Below are positions 53,560-62,032 of a DNA stretch of 64,000 bases, in pieces. The position numbers were made by a program, and so were the translations under genes. The stretch comes from JAAUUE01 sp943370025 (GTDB taxonomy: Bacteria > Cyanobacteriota > Cyanobacteriia > Cyanobacteriales > JAAUUE01). The DNA is taken from the NCBI GenBank assembly GCA_943370025.1, contig CALRPI020000005.1:1-64000 (forward strand), given 5' to 3'. Below the pieces are notes generated by a model that was not told where the DNA came from, did no database searches, and was given only the letters and a program-made list of their open reading frames with translations. Position 1 is the stretch's first letter. Every line of letters begins with the position of its first letter.

Positions 53560-53751
53560 TCATGGATTTTGCATCAACTCTTCTAGGTAAAGCCGAGTTG
53601 CTTCTTTCAACCCAGAGATCGCTAACTCCATAGTTTCTCCCTAATCCACAGTGCCAAAATCCACAGTGCCAACTTCTGGACACTCTGCTAAGTACATATC
53701 ATCTTCCCGATGCAGAATAACCTTCTGGTGAGGATTTGTACTAGACTGGTT
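53560..53751 (-). pseudogene. HicB-family antitoxin pseudogene
   Basis: The frame reads KVILHREDDMYLAECPEVG, then GTVDFGTVD, then a TAG stop (53641-53643), and continues GETMELAISGLKEATRLYLEEL to the stop at 53560. The HicB pattern is clear, but the N-terminal start is missing. An exact 15-bp tandem duplication (53643-53657 and 53658-53672) is present, and CAG appears to have become TAG. The coiled-coil gene follows 10 bp later. Confidence 0.65.
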
Positions 53752-53802
53752 CTATCATAAATTCATTTAACAACCACTAACTATTTAACACAGGAGAACC
53801 AT

Positions 53803-54465
53803 ATGCTAGTTTACCTATTAGCGATCGCTTCTGGTTCAGGCAGTCTAGCTCTATTTTTGACCGCCTTTTTCTTGCCAGAAATTCACCGCAAGGGAGATTT
53901 TATTTGGAGTGGCATTGGTTTATTTTATGCCCTCGTTTTGTGGATCATGGCATCTAAGGTTGGCGGTGGCTTGCTCTTGGGGGAAACTGCCGGAGTGGCG
54001 ATCCTAGTCTGGGCAATCTCTCAGGTACTCCAAACCCGCTGGAAACTAGTCCCCCCAGAACAACGATCTGCTCCTTCTGTGGAATTAGTAGCCAAAATTG
54101 AACAATTATTCAGCGAAGAGTCTCTACAAAAAATTCAAACCAAGGTAACGGAATTGGCTGGCAAAGTTAAATTGCCAGAAATGGGACAGGTAAAAACCCC
54201 CAAAGCCAAGGTTGGCACAGAAGCTAGCCCAACCGTAGCACCTACCCCTACTCCAGAAGTCAGCTCAGAAGCTAGTCCAGCCGCAATACCTGCTCCTAGT
54301 CCAGAAGTTACCGTAGAAGTTATACCCGATGTGGCTCCAGCAACCACCCCAACAGATGCAAAGCCAGCCATAGACACAGAGGCAGAAAAGTCTCAACCTG
54401 AAGTAACTGCTGCTCCTGAATCAGCAGTTTCTGAGCCTCCTTCCGACACCCCAACAGCAGAGTAG
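53803..54465 (+). CDS. ycf66: Ycf66-family membrane protein
   Basis: The 220-residue protein has three predicted membrane helices at the N-terminus (about 2-25, 33-52, 58-78). GGGLLLGETAGVAILVWAISQVLQTRWK fits Ycf66, a cyanobacterial and plastid family of unknown function. After about residue 110 comes a Pro/Ala/Glu/Thr-rich low-complexity tail with repeated SPEV-type units, probably disordered. It has its own promoter region after the pseudogene island. Confidence 0.82.
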   Translation: MLVYLLAIASGSGSLALFLTAFFLPEIHRKGDFIWSGIGLFYALVLWIMASKVGGGLLLGETAGVAILVWAISQVLQTRWKLVPPEQRSAPSVELVAKIEQLFSEESLQKIQTKVTELAGKVKLPEMGQVKTPKAKVGTEASPTVAPTPTPEVSSEASPAAIPAPSPEVTVEVIPDVAPATTPTDAKPAIDTEAEKSQPEVTAAPESAVSEPPSDTPTAE

Positions 54466-54489
54466 TTATAGACAAGACTGATGTATTTA

Positions 54490-54575
54490 GTATTTTTGTG
54501 GGCTTCGACGACCCTCACCCGCAAAAATATCCAAAACAGTAGATAATTCGTGGGCAGTGCGTATATTCAAAATTA
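54490..54575. repeat. Decayed family 1 MITE-like copy upstream of uma2
   Basis: The sequence TTTTTGTGGGCTTCG and its partner CCCGCAAAAAT recall the inner hairpin, and GTGGGCAGTGCGTA recalls the right end. The copy ends within 10 bp of the Uma2 start, so it supplies or disrupts its leader. Confidence 0.45.
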
Positions 54576-54582
54576 TGTAATC

Positions 54583-55155
54583 ATGCAAACAATTTTAGAT
54601 CTCCGCTCTAGCTTGGAACTGAATGATGACCAGTTTGCCAAAATTTGTCGGCACAACCCCGACCTAAAATTTGAGCGAACTGCTAAGGGAGAATTGGTGA
54701 TTGTGGCATTGACGGGAGGAAATACGGGCAGACGGAACCTGAAACTATCAGGGCGACTTTTATTTTGGATTGAATCAACTGGCAATGGCGAAGGTTTTGA
54801 TTCTTCTACAGGGTTTAAATTGCCGAATGGCAGTATTCGATCGCCCGATGTGGCGTGGGTCAGTACCCTAAGATGGCAGGATTTAACTCCAGAGCAACAA
54901 AAAAGAATAGTTCCCTTGTGTCCCGATTTTGTAGTAGAACTGCGCTTTGCTAGTGATGATCCTAGGGATTTGCAGAAAAAGATGCAGGATTATATCGATA
55001 ATGGTTTAAAGTTAGGCTGGCTGCTGGATCCAGAAACCAAAATAGTGGAAATCTACCGCTTTGATCAAGCGGTGGAGATATTAAATAATCCCGATCGCTT
55101 ATCGGGAGAAGAGGTTTTACCGGGATTTGTTTTAGACCTAAATGGCATTCTTTGA
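54583..55155 (+). CDS. Uma2-family PD-(D/E)XK-like protein
   Basis: The 190-residue protein belongs to the Uma2/DUF820 family of restriction-endonuclease fold, very common in cyanobacteria. Conserved parts are DSSTGFKLPNGSIRSPDVAWVS, FVVELRF, and KKMQDYIDNGLKLGWLLDP with the Lys. No partner gene is visible and function is unproven. ATG 54583 is chosen; an in-frame GTG at 54550 lies in the repeat. Its 3' end overlaps pgsA by 18 bp on the opposite strand. Confidence 0.82.
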   Translation: MQTILDLRSSLELNDDQFAKICRHNPDLKFERTAKGELVIVALTGGNTGRRNLKLSGRLLFWIESTGNGEGFDSSTGFKLPNGSIRSPDVAWVSTLRWQDLTPEQQKRIVPLCPDFVVELRFASDDPRDLQKKMQDYIDNGLKLGWLLDPETKIVEIYRFDQAVEILNNPDRLSGEEVLPGFVLDLNGIL

Positions 55156-55668
55156 TTCCTTATCAGAAATGCCACCCCAGAGATAAATCCCCCCAGAAAC
55201 TAGGGTAAAGATTACCGAGATACCAAAAATAACTAAAATAGGTGGTTGCCAACTTTCTGGCAGGGGAGCAATCAAGAGGGCGATCGCCACAATTTGGCTG
55301 ACGGTTTTTAGCTTGCCCCAGATATTTGCCCCAGAAACTGTGGTTTGATTGATCCGCCATCCAGCGATCGTCAACTCCCGCGCCAAGATTAAAAACACTG
55401 CCCAAGCCGGAATTCTGCCCATCTGAATTAGGACTAACAAAGGAGCTAGTACCAACAACTTATCCACTAAGGGATCCAGAAACTTCCCCAACTCCGTTAC
55501 CTGATCAAACCTTCGGGCTACATAGCCATCTAGCCAATCTGTTGCTGCTGCTACCAGAAATATGCCCAGACAAATCCAGCGACTGGCGATCGTGGGATTG
55601 CTTAAGCCGTAGAGCAGAAAAGGTAAAGTAAACAAACGAGAAACCGTGATCCAGTTGGCTAAATTCAT
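55138..55668 (-). CDS. pgsA: CDP-diacylglycerol-glycerol-3-phosphate 3-phosphatidyltransferase
   Basis: The 176-residue membrane enzyme makes phosphatidylglycerol phosphate, the precursor of PG needed by photosystems. The CDP-alcohol phosphatidyltransferase motif is complete: DWLDGYVARRFDQVTELGKF, followed by LDPLVDK. Four or so membrane helices are visible. It converges on the Uma2 gene with overlapping 3' ends. Confidence 0.93.
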   Translation of the reverse strand: MNLANWITVSRLFTLPFLLYGLSNPTIASRWICLGIFLVAAATDWLDGYVARRFDQVTELGKFLDPLVDKLLVLAPLLVLIQMGRIPAWAVFLILARELTIAGWRINQTTVSGANIWGKLKTVSQIVAIALLIAPLPESWQPPILVIFGISVIFTLVSGGIYLWGGISDKESKNAI

Positions 55669-55697
55669 TTTCGGTTAGTCCTAATAATAACTTTAGG

Positions 55698-55738
55698 GTT
55701 AAGGGGATGCCCCCGCAGCGCGGGGGCATCCCCTTAAC
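55698..55738. repeat. 19-bp perfect hairpin in the divergent pgsA-rimP gap
   Basis: Arms 55698-55716 and 55720-55738 are exact complements around a 3-nt loop. It lies 30 bp upstream of the pgsA start and 230 bp upstream of rimP, so it is not a terminator for either. It is probably a palindromic repeat. Confidence 0.6.
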
Positions 55739-55927
55739 TCTTTTATTCGTAGAGGCAGAGTAAAAGTCATGAGGTTTTGTGCTAACCTAAATGTACTACC
55801 TAGAAGGTTTTTCTCTCTAGGCTGAGAGTTAAATTTGGGCTAGTCTTTATTGCTAGTGATCAAGCCCGAAACTGCGTCAATCTCCCTGCCCAATAGGCAG
55901 GAACATAGACATCATTTCATTCGTGGG

Positions 55928-55952
55928 AAGTGGGTTCTACCCGCTTTTTTTT
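55928..55952 (+). terminator. Leader terminator/attenuator before rimP
   Basis: AAGTGGGT (55928-55935) pairs with ACCCGCTT (55939-55946), with one G-T pair, and the stem runs into eight T residues (55945-55952). It ends 15 bp before the rimP ATG, so it is in the leader rather than at a gene end. It may control readthrough into rimP-nusA-infB. Confidence 0.6.
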
Positions 55953-55967
55953 GTTGGAGTTCTTACC

Positions 55968-56429
55968 ATGAGTCATCCCCTAATTCCCCAAATCCTTGAA
56001 TTGGCGATCCCCGTCGCCCAAGACTTGGGGCTGGAAGCCGTAGCAGCGGTGTTTCAGACTAATAAACGTCCTCCAGTATTACGGGTAGATATTCGTAATT
56101 GTCAGACTGACACTAGCTTGGAGGATTGCGAACGGATGAGCCGCGCTCTAGATGCCGCCCTCGAACAGGCTCAACTATTGCCAGATGCCTACGTTCTAGA
56201 AGTTTCCAGCCCCGGTATTTCCCGGCTGCTAACTACCGATCGCGAATTTATTTCCTTCCGGGGTTTTGTGGTGACCGTATCTACTCATGAGCCTTACCAA
56301 GGTCATCAATCATGGCAGGGAAACCTAACCGGGAGAGATGAAAAAGAGATTCATCTCAGCCAAAAGGGGAAAGCGATCGCCATCCCTCGTGATCTGGTCA
56401 GCAAGGTGCAGCTAGACCAAGAGCGTTGA
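55968..56429 (+). CDS. rimP: Ribosome maturation factor RimP
   Basis: The 153-residue protein assists 30S subunit maturation. It has the N-terminal alpha/beta domain (ILELAIPVAQDLGLEAV, then VLRVDIRN and CERMSRALDAALE) and the SH3-like C-terminal half (VLEVSSPGISR). It opens the rimP-nusA-ylxR-infB cluster. ATG 55968 is chosen with GGAG upstream; an in-frame start at 55923 would lie in the terminator hairpin. Confidence 0.93.
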   Translation: MSHPLIPQILELAIPVAQDLGLEAVAAVFQTNKRPPVLRVDIRNCQTDTSLEDCERMSRALDAALEQAQLLPDAYVLEVSSPGISRLLTTDREFISFRGFVVTVSTHEPYQGHQSWQGNLTGRDEKEIHLSQKGKAIAIPRDLVSKVQLDQER

Positions 56430-56535
56430 AATGCCTAGCATCTCTACCCATGGGATTGTCTATTAATTAATAACCTGTAATTAAAGCCTGCTGACAACCT
56501 AACTTCCCCCTAACAACCTTACTAAATTTATTATT

Positions 56536-57903
56536 ATGTCCATCGTTAAACTTAGCGGACTCCAGAAGATGATCGAAGAGATCAGCACAAGTCATAATTT
56601 ACCCAAAACCGCAGTCCAGCAAGCTTTGCGGAAGGCTCTCCTCAAAGGCTATGAACGCTATCGCCGCACCCAAAATCTCACCCATTTTGAAGAAGATCAC
56701 TTCGAGAATTTTGAAGTAGACCTAGATTTAGAGGAAGAATGCTTCCGGGTATTAGCCACCAAAACGATCGTCGATGAAGTTACCGATGAAGACCACCAAA
56801 TTCCCCTCGCAGATGTGCAGGAAGTCGCCTCTGAAGCGCAGTTGGGCGAAGAAGTGGTAATCGATGTCACCCCCGATCAAAATGAATTTGGGCGAATGGC
56901 GGCGATTCAAACCAAGCAAGTTTTAGCTCAAGAATTACGGGATCAACAAAGGCAACTGATTCAAGAAGAATTCCAAGAACTAGAGGAAGAAGTTGTCCAA
57001 GCGAGGGTATTGAGATTCGATCGCAAATCCATCATCATGGCGGTGCGCAGTAGCTTTGACAAGCCTGAAGTAGAGGCTGACCTGCCCCAAAAGGAACAAC
57101 TGCCCAATGACACCTACCGTGTCGGCAGCACCTTTAAGGTTTTACTGAAAAAAGTTTGTGAAGGTCCTCACCGAGGTCCCCAGTTGATTGTTTCTCGCAC
57201 CGCTTCAGGACTAGTGGTGTATTTATTTGAAAATGAAGTTCCCGAAATTCAAGAAGATATTGTGCGGATTGTGGCGATCGCCCGGGAGGCAAATCCCCCT
57301 TCCCGCTACGTGGGAGCCAGAACCAAAATTGCTGTGGACACTACCGAACGGGACGTAGACCCAGTGGGAGCTTGCATTGGTGCTAGGGGTTCCCGGATTC
57401 AAGTGGTGGTTAACGAACTCCGGGGCGAGAAAATCGATGTCATTCGCTGGTCTCCAGACCCCTCTACCTACATTGCCAATGCCCTCAGTCCGGCAAAGGT
57501 AGATGACGTGATCTTAGTTAACCCGGAAGGCAGACAAGCCCATGTTTTGGTTTCTGACAATCAATTAAGTTTAGCGATCGGCAAGGAAGGGCAAAATGTC
57601 CGCCTCGCTGCTAGATTAACTGGCTGGAAAATCGACATCAAAGATACCAACAAGTATGACCACCAAGCTGAACAGGAAAGGATATTGGCACAAGTCACCC
57701 AAGAACAACAGGCTGCCCTAGTCAAAGCTAAGGTATCGGCTGAGTGGGAAGAAGAGGAGGAAGATGCGGAAGAGGATGCAGAAGCTCTGGAGGAGAATGC
57801 AGGCCAACCACAACTGGCAGTTGCTGACTTGCCAGTTGCTGATTTAACTAATTTAGATTTACCTAATTTACCAGAGGAGGATTTGCCAGAAGATGATCAA
57901 TAA
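56536..57903 (+). CDS. nusA: Transcription termination/antitermination factor NusA
   Basis: The 455-residue RNA polymerase-binding protein has the N-terminal domain (about 1-130), an S1 domain (about 135-210), and two KH domains (about 230-345, GACIGARGSRIQVVVNELRGEK and AIGKEGQNVRLAARLTGWKI). An acidic C-terminal tail of about 75 residues replaces the acidic repeats of E. coli NusA. It follows rimP by 106 bp, and ylxR overlaps its end by 11 bp. Confidence 0.95.
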   Translation: MSIVKLSGLQKMIEEISTSHNLPKTAVQQALRKALLKGYERYRRTQNLTHFEEDHFENFEVDLDLEEECFRVLATKTIVDEVTDEDHQIPLADVQEVASEAQLGEEVVIDVTPDQNEFGRMAAIQTKQVLAQELRDQQRQLIQEEFQELEEEVVQARVLRFDRKSIIMAVRSSFDKPEVEADLPQKEQLPNDTYRVGSTFKVLLKKVCEGPHRGPQLIVSRTASGLVVYLFENEVPEIQEDIVRIVAIAREANPPSRYVGARTKIAVDTTERDVDPVGACIGARGSRIQVVVNELRGEKIDVIRWSPDPSTYIANALSPAKVDDVILVNPEGRQAHVLVSDNQLSLAIGKEGQNVRLAARLTGWKIDIKDTNKYDHQAEQERILAQVTQEQQAALVKAKVSAEWEEEEEDAEEDAEALEENAGQPQLAVADLPVADLTNLDLPNLPEEDLPEDDQ

Positions 57904-58177
57904 CTATCGGCGTTGCCTGAGTTGTCGCCGGATCGCCCCTAAAGAGGATTTTTGGCAAGTAATTCGGGTTTACCCCGATCACCAAGTACAATTAGATCAA
58001 GGAATGGGGCGATCAGCTTATCTTTGTCCTCAGGCTAGTTGTTTAACTACTGCCCAGAAAAAGAACCGTTTAGGGCGATCGCTCAAAGCCCCAGTTCCCG
58101 ATCAAATCTATCAACAACTCTGGCATCGCCTAGCTAAAGAGACTGTTTCAAATGTCAACCATAGCCAAGGTACTTAG
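57893..58177 (+). CDS. ylxR: YlxR-family RNA-binding protein
   Basis: The 94-residue protein has the RRCLSCRRIAPKEDFWQVIR start and the GRSAYLCP motif of YlxR (DUF448), a small RNA-binding protein encoded between nusA and infB in many bacteria. It overlaps nusA by 11 bp, implying coupled translation. In some bacteria YlxR affects transcription of many genes, and its exact role here is unknown. Confidence 0.88.
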   Translation: MINNYRRCLSCRRIAPKEDFWQVIRVYPDHQVQLDQGMGRSAYLCPQASCLTTAQKKNRLGRSLKAPVPDQIYQQLWHRLAKETVSNVNHSQGT

Positions 58178-58381
58178 GGAATCCTCAGGAATAATAATTA
58201 ATCTCTCTGAAATTATCCCCCGCCAGTAGTTAAGATAGATAAGTAAGTTTCTCTTTAATCTTTAACTGTAATCACAGATTAACTAAAGGGGAAGCTTGAC
58301 CAAACTTCTTAGCTAATCAAGCTATTGGCCACTAGGGAAGCTATGGCAACTCTGGGGCAATTATAAGGAGGCAAAAATATC

Positions 58382-58420
58382 ATGATCATAATCTCAGCTA
58401 AACAGGTGACTATGAATTAA
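58382..58420 (+). CDS. Possible 12-residue leader peptide upstream of infB
   Basis: ATG at 58382 is preceded at 58365-58371 by AAGGAGG with good spacing, and reads MIIISAKQVTMN followed by TAA. It lies in the 272-bp ylxR-infB gap, 29 bp before infB. A strong ribosome site on such a short frame suggests a leader peptide, but no homologue is known to me. Confidence 0.35.
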   Translation: MIIISAKQVTMN

Positions 58421-58449
58421 CAAATACTTAGTAAAATGGGGGACAGTGG

Positions 58450-61386
58450 ATGAATAATATAAAAGTGAGAATTTACGATCTATCACGGGAACTGAATTTG
58501 GATAACAAGGATATTTTAAATATTTGCGAACAGCTACATATTGCAGTAAAAAGCCATAGCAGTACTATCTCTGAGTCTGATGCTGAGCGCATTCGGGATG
58601 CCGCCCAAAAAAACGCAGGCAAGCTCCGTAAAAAGGCACCCGAAAAAACTGAGTCTAAAAGTAAGCCCTCGATGCCAGTGGTGACCCCAGTCCTAGATAG
58701 GAAACCACAAATAGTGGAAGTGCGCTTACAAAAAAATCGTCCCCAGCCACCATCTACCCCTACTCCCCTAGACTTGAAACCTCAAATCAATCCACCACCT
58801 GCTATTGCACCTACTATTGCGAAGTCAGATGCTAAGTCAGAAATAGTTACTGATCTCAACGAAGATAAAACTATTCCTGCCGAAATTGTTGTAGAGCCAC
58901 TACTAGCAAACGAGCCTACTTCAGAACCTACTCCCCCCCTGGAAAATATTTCCCCAAATACTCCAGAGCCTGCGATCGAGCTAGTTACTCTAGAACCTCC
59001 CAGTCGGGAGAAATTAGTCACGCCTAATTTTGAAAAACCTGTCCTCAAGAAAAAACAAGGGGAAGATAGCAGACCAAAAACTCCAGAAACTACCAAACCT
59101 AGGGCAGCAACGGATAAACCTGCTGGTCCCCAACGCCCCCTCCGGGGTGATGGAGAAGTAGGCAAAGTTCTGCGACCAGTTATGGAACTTCAGCGTCCCC
59201 AGCGTCGCCCCCTGCCCAGTGAGCCAGGAGCAGATGGGGCAGCTAAGGTGATTCTAGGCGGAGATGACTCTCTTAACCTCAAGCGCCCCCTGCCTCCCAA
59301 GATGGCGGGTAAAAAGAAACAATGGGAAGAAGAGGAAGAAGAGAAAGAAAACGCCAAGAAAATCAAGGCTAAGCGCCGGACTCAAGATGTCTTTGATGAT
59401 GAAGACGATGATGATCTCGATGGTCTAGAAGATGGGGATGCGCCGATGGTGGTGAGTCTGTCCGTAGCTCGGCCACCTCGCCCGAAACAGGAAACTAGCC
59501 AACCGATCTCTGTTGCCACCAAGAAAAGACCAACACTGAAGTTGGAACGAACTAAGTCAGAACCACGGGAACGTCGTCCAGACAAGAAAAATGACCAACC
59601 GGCTGAATTTGTTACCCTTTCTGGTTCGCTGACAGTCCGGGATCTATCGACGGCGATCAATGTGCCAGAAACAGAAATTATCAAGAATCTGTTCTTCAAG
59701 GGAATTGCCATTAGTATTACCCAGACCCTAGAACTCGATACTGCCAAAATGGTGGCTGAGGAATTTGGGGTAATTGTGGACATGGCGGTAGTCACGGCTC
59801 CGGCAACCAAAGTAACAGAGATGATCGAGGCAACGGATTTGGAAAACCTCCAGCGCCGTCCTCCTGTAGTAACAATTATGGGTCACGTAGACCACGGTAA
59901 AACCACTCTCTTGGATGCCATTCGATCGACCAAGGTTGCCCAAGGAGAAGCTGGCGGGATTACCCAGCACATCGGGGCATATCACGTGGATGTGGAGCAC
60001 GAAGGAGCAATGCAGCAGGTGGTCTTCCTAGATACTCCCGGTCACGAAGCTTTTACAGCGATGCGGGCTAGGGGTGCTAGGGTCACAGATATTGCGATTC
60101 TGGTGGTGGCGGCGGACGATGGAGTTCAACCCCAAACGATCGAAGCCATCAGCCATGCCAAGGCTGCCGGAGTACCAATTATTGTCGCCATTAACAAGGT
60201 AGACAAAGTTGGTGCCCAGCCCGATCGGGTGAAGCAAGAACTCACCGACCATGGTTTGCAGCCAGAAGAATGGGGCGGTGATACCGTCATGGTTCCGGTT
60301 AGTGCCATTAAGGGCGAAAACCTAGATACTCTCTTGGAGATGGTGCTGTTGGTGGCGGATGTGGAAGAACTGGTGGCCAACCCAGAACGACTGGCACGAG
60401 GTACAGTTATTGAGGCAAATCTCGATAAAAACAAAGGTCCTGTGGCGACCCTGCTGATCCAAAATGGGACTCTCCGCTTGGGAGATAGCTTAGTGGCTGG
60501 CTCAGTGTTTGGGAAAGTCCGGGCAATGGTGGACGATCGCGGCGACACGGTGAAGGATGCCAGTCCTTCCTTTGCGGTAGAACTCTTGGGTCTGAGCGGC
60601 ATTCCTGCTGCCGGGGACGAATTTGAAGTCTTTGCTAGTGAAAAAGAAGCAAGGGCGATCGCCGATCAGCGGAGTGAAGCGCAACGGGAAACCAAGCTCC
60701 AACAGCAAATGGCCTCCCGCCGAGTTACCCTGAATAGCCTCTCTGCCAAGGCGGCAGAAGGGGAATTGAAGGAACTAAACCTAATCCTCAAGGCTGATGT
60801 GCAAGGTTCTGTGGAAGCGATTCTTGGTTCCATTCAACAACTGCCCCAAAATGAAGTGCAAATTCGGGTTCTCTTGGCAACCGCCGGAGAAATCACCGAA
60901 ACAGATATTGACCTAGCTGCCGCCAGTGGCGCAGTGGTAATTGGGTTTAATACAGCTCCGGTGGGTTCCGCCAGACAGGCGATCGAACAACTAGGTGTGG
61001 ATGTGCGGGAGTACAGCATTATCTACAAGCTCCTAGACGATATCCAAGGAGCAATGGAAGGCTTGCTAGAGCCAGAGCAGGTGGAAGAATCCCTCGGTCA
61101 GGCAGAAGTTCGTGCCATTTTTACGGTGGGACGGAATGCCGTAGCCGGGTGCTACATCCTCTCCGGCAAGGCGGTGCGTAATTCTAGTGTCCGAGTCCGT
61201 CGGGGGAATCAGCTAGTTTATACCGGCAATCTTGATTCCTTAAAACGGATGAAGGAAGATGCTAAGGAAGTAAACGCTGGTTATGAGTGCGGCATTGGCA
61301 TCGATCGCTTCAACGACTGGATCGTGGGAGATAAGATCGAGATTTATAAAATGGTGGCAAAACGCCGCACCCTTTCTCCTAACTAG
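58450..61386 (+). CDS. infB: Translation initiation factor IF-2
   Basis: The 978-residue GTPase brings initiator tRNA to the 30S subunit. The long N-terminal region (about 1-400) starts with an IF2_N domain (VRIYDLSRELNLDNKDIL). It is then Pro/Lys/Glu-rich and low in complexity, as in other cyanobacteria. G1 is GHVDHGKTT from residue 478, then DTPGHEAF and NKVDK. Domains II to IV follow, ending with the tRNA-binding C2 domain. GGGGGA precedes the ATG. Confidence 0.96.
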   Translation: MNNIKVRIYDLSRELNLDNKDILNICEQLHIAVKSHSSTISESDAERIRDAAQKNAGKLRKKAPEKTESKSKPSMPVVTPVLDRKPQIVEVRLQKNRPQPPSTPTPLDLKPQINPPPAIAPTIAKSDAKSEIVTDLNEDKTIPAEIVVEPLLANEPTSEPTPPLENISPNTPEPAIELVTLEPPSREKLVTPNFEKPVLKKKQGEDSRPKTPETTKPRAATDKPAGPQRPLRGDGEVGKVLRPVMELQRPQRRPLPSEPGADGAAKVILGGDDSLNLKRPLPPKMAGKKKQWEEEEEEKENAKKIKAKRRTQDVFDDEDDDDLDGLEDGDAPMVVSLSVARPPRPKQETSQPISVATKKRPTLKLERTKSEPRERRPDKKNDQPAEFVTLSGSLTVRDLSTAINVPETEIIKNLFFKGIAISITQTLELDTAKMVAEEFGVIVDMAVVTAPATKVTEMIEATDLENLQRRPPVVTIMGHVDHGKTTLLDAIRSTKVAQGEAGGITQHIGAYHVDVEHEGAMQQVVFLDTPGHEAFTAMRARGARVTDIAILVVAADDGVQPQTIEAISHAKAAGVPIIVAINKVDKVGAQPDRVKQELTDHGLQPEEWGGDTVMVPVSAIKGENLDTLLEMVLLVADVEELVANPERLARGTVIEANLDKNKGPVATLLIQNGTLRLGDSLVAGSVFGKVRAMVDDRGDTVKDASPSFAVELLGLSGIPAAGDEFEVFASEKEARAIADQRSEAQRETKLQQQMASRRVTLNSLSAKAAEGELKELNLILKADVQGSVEAILGSIQQLPQNEVQIRVLLATAGEITETDIDLAAASGAVVIGFNTAPVGSARQAIEQLGVDVREYSIIYKLLDDIQGAMEGLLEPEQVEESLGQAEVRAIFTVGRNAVAGCYILSGKAVRNSSVRVRRGNQLVYTGNLDSLKRMKEDAKEVNAGYECGIGIDRFNDWIVGDKIEIYKMVAKRRTLSPN

Positions 61387-61451
61387 TTCTAGTTTTGGTA
61401 CAAATGGGCGTAAAGCCTTGTGCCCCTGCGAGATTAGGAATTACTACTTTG

Positions 61452-61488
61452 AAATCACACTTTTGGGCTGATCCCAGCAGTGTGATTT
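61452..61488 (+). terminator. Intrinsic terminator after infB
   Basis: AAATCACACT (61452-61461) pairs with AGTGTGATTT (61479-61488) with an inner TGGG/CCCA stem, and T residues follow. It lies 66 bp after infB and should end the rimP-infB transcript. Confidence 0.65.
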
Positions 61489-61503
61489 TTATTTATCTTT
61501 ATC

Positions 61504-61517
61504 TGAATATCTATTCA
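61504..61517. promoter_or_regulatory. SmtB/ZiaR-type operator with nearby -10 box
   Basis: TGAATA-tc-TATTCA is a perfect 6-2-6 palindrome that agrees with the known TGAACA-N2-TATTCA operator of SmtB. A -10-like TATGAT lies at 61523-61528, so the operator would cover the promoter. It is 242 bp before smtA. Binding by the SmtB protein encoded at 62033-62428 is inferred. Confidence 0.6.
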
Positions 61518-61631
61518 TATGTTATGATAAGCGCATAGCAGATACCAAGTAGGTTATGTTGTAGAACTCATACTTTGCGATGGTTCCACAACTAGGATTT
61601 GCCCAATCTCCTTGGTAGTTGCGATCACTAT

Positions 61632-61714
61632 CCGGTAGTCATGCATTGTAATGGTGCTTGGGGAGCTTCGCGCTCCAAGCACCATTATCCAAACCATTAC
61701 TTTGCAGCACTACC
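61632..61714. repeat. Inverted-repeat element between the operator and smtA
   Basis: CCGGTAGTCATGCATTGTAATGG and the reverse complement of the right end, GGTAGTGCTGCAAAGTAATGG, are similar ends. The inside is a hairpin with ATGGTGCTTGG and CCAAGCACCAT arms. The element is non-coding and separates the putative promoter from smtA. Confidence 0.5.
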
Positions 61715-61759
61715 CACTATCCAAAATAACTCTATTCAAAATAACTTAGGAGTAAATCT

Positions 61760-61927
61760 ATGACTGAAGTTACCCAAATGAAATGCGCTTGTACATCTTG
61801 CCTGTGTATTGTCTCCCTCTCTAGTGCTTTGATGAAAGATGACAAAGCCTATTGTGGTCAAGCTTGTGCTGATGGTCATCCCGCTGGTCAAGGTTGTGGA
61901 CATACGGGTTGTACCTGCAATAAGTAG
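61760..61927 (+). CDS. smtA: Bacterial metallothionein SmtA
   Basis: The 55-residue protein has nine Cys and two His in the SmtA order: CACTSCLC at the N-terminus, YCGQACADGHP in the zinc-finger part, and GCGHTGCTC at the end. It binds Zn and Cd in a cluster in the cytoplasm. It lies just upstream of an SmtB gene on the same strand rather than divergent from it as in Synechococcus. An SmtB-like operator lies 242 bp upstream. Confidence 0.93.
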   Translation: MTEVTQMKCACTSCLCIVSLSSALMKDDKAYCGQACADGHPAGQGCGHTGCTCNK

Positions 61928-62032
61928 GCAGTGGCGATCGAGGAGTCAGGAATTTCCCGGCAGTACGAGGGCATTCCTGACCAAGAAATCAACAGTAGAA
62001 TATCGGCTGAAAATTTAAGATACAGTTTATCC

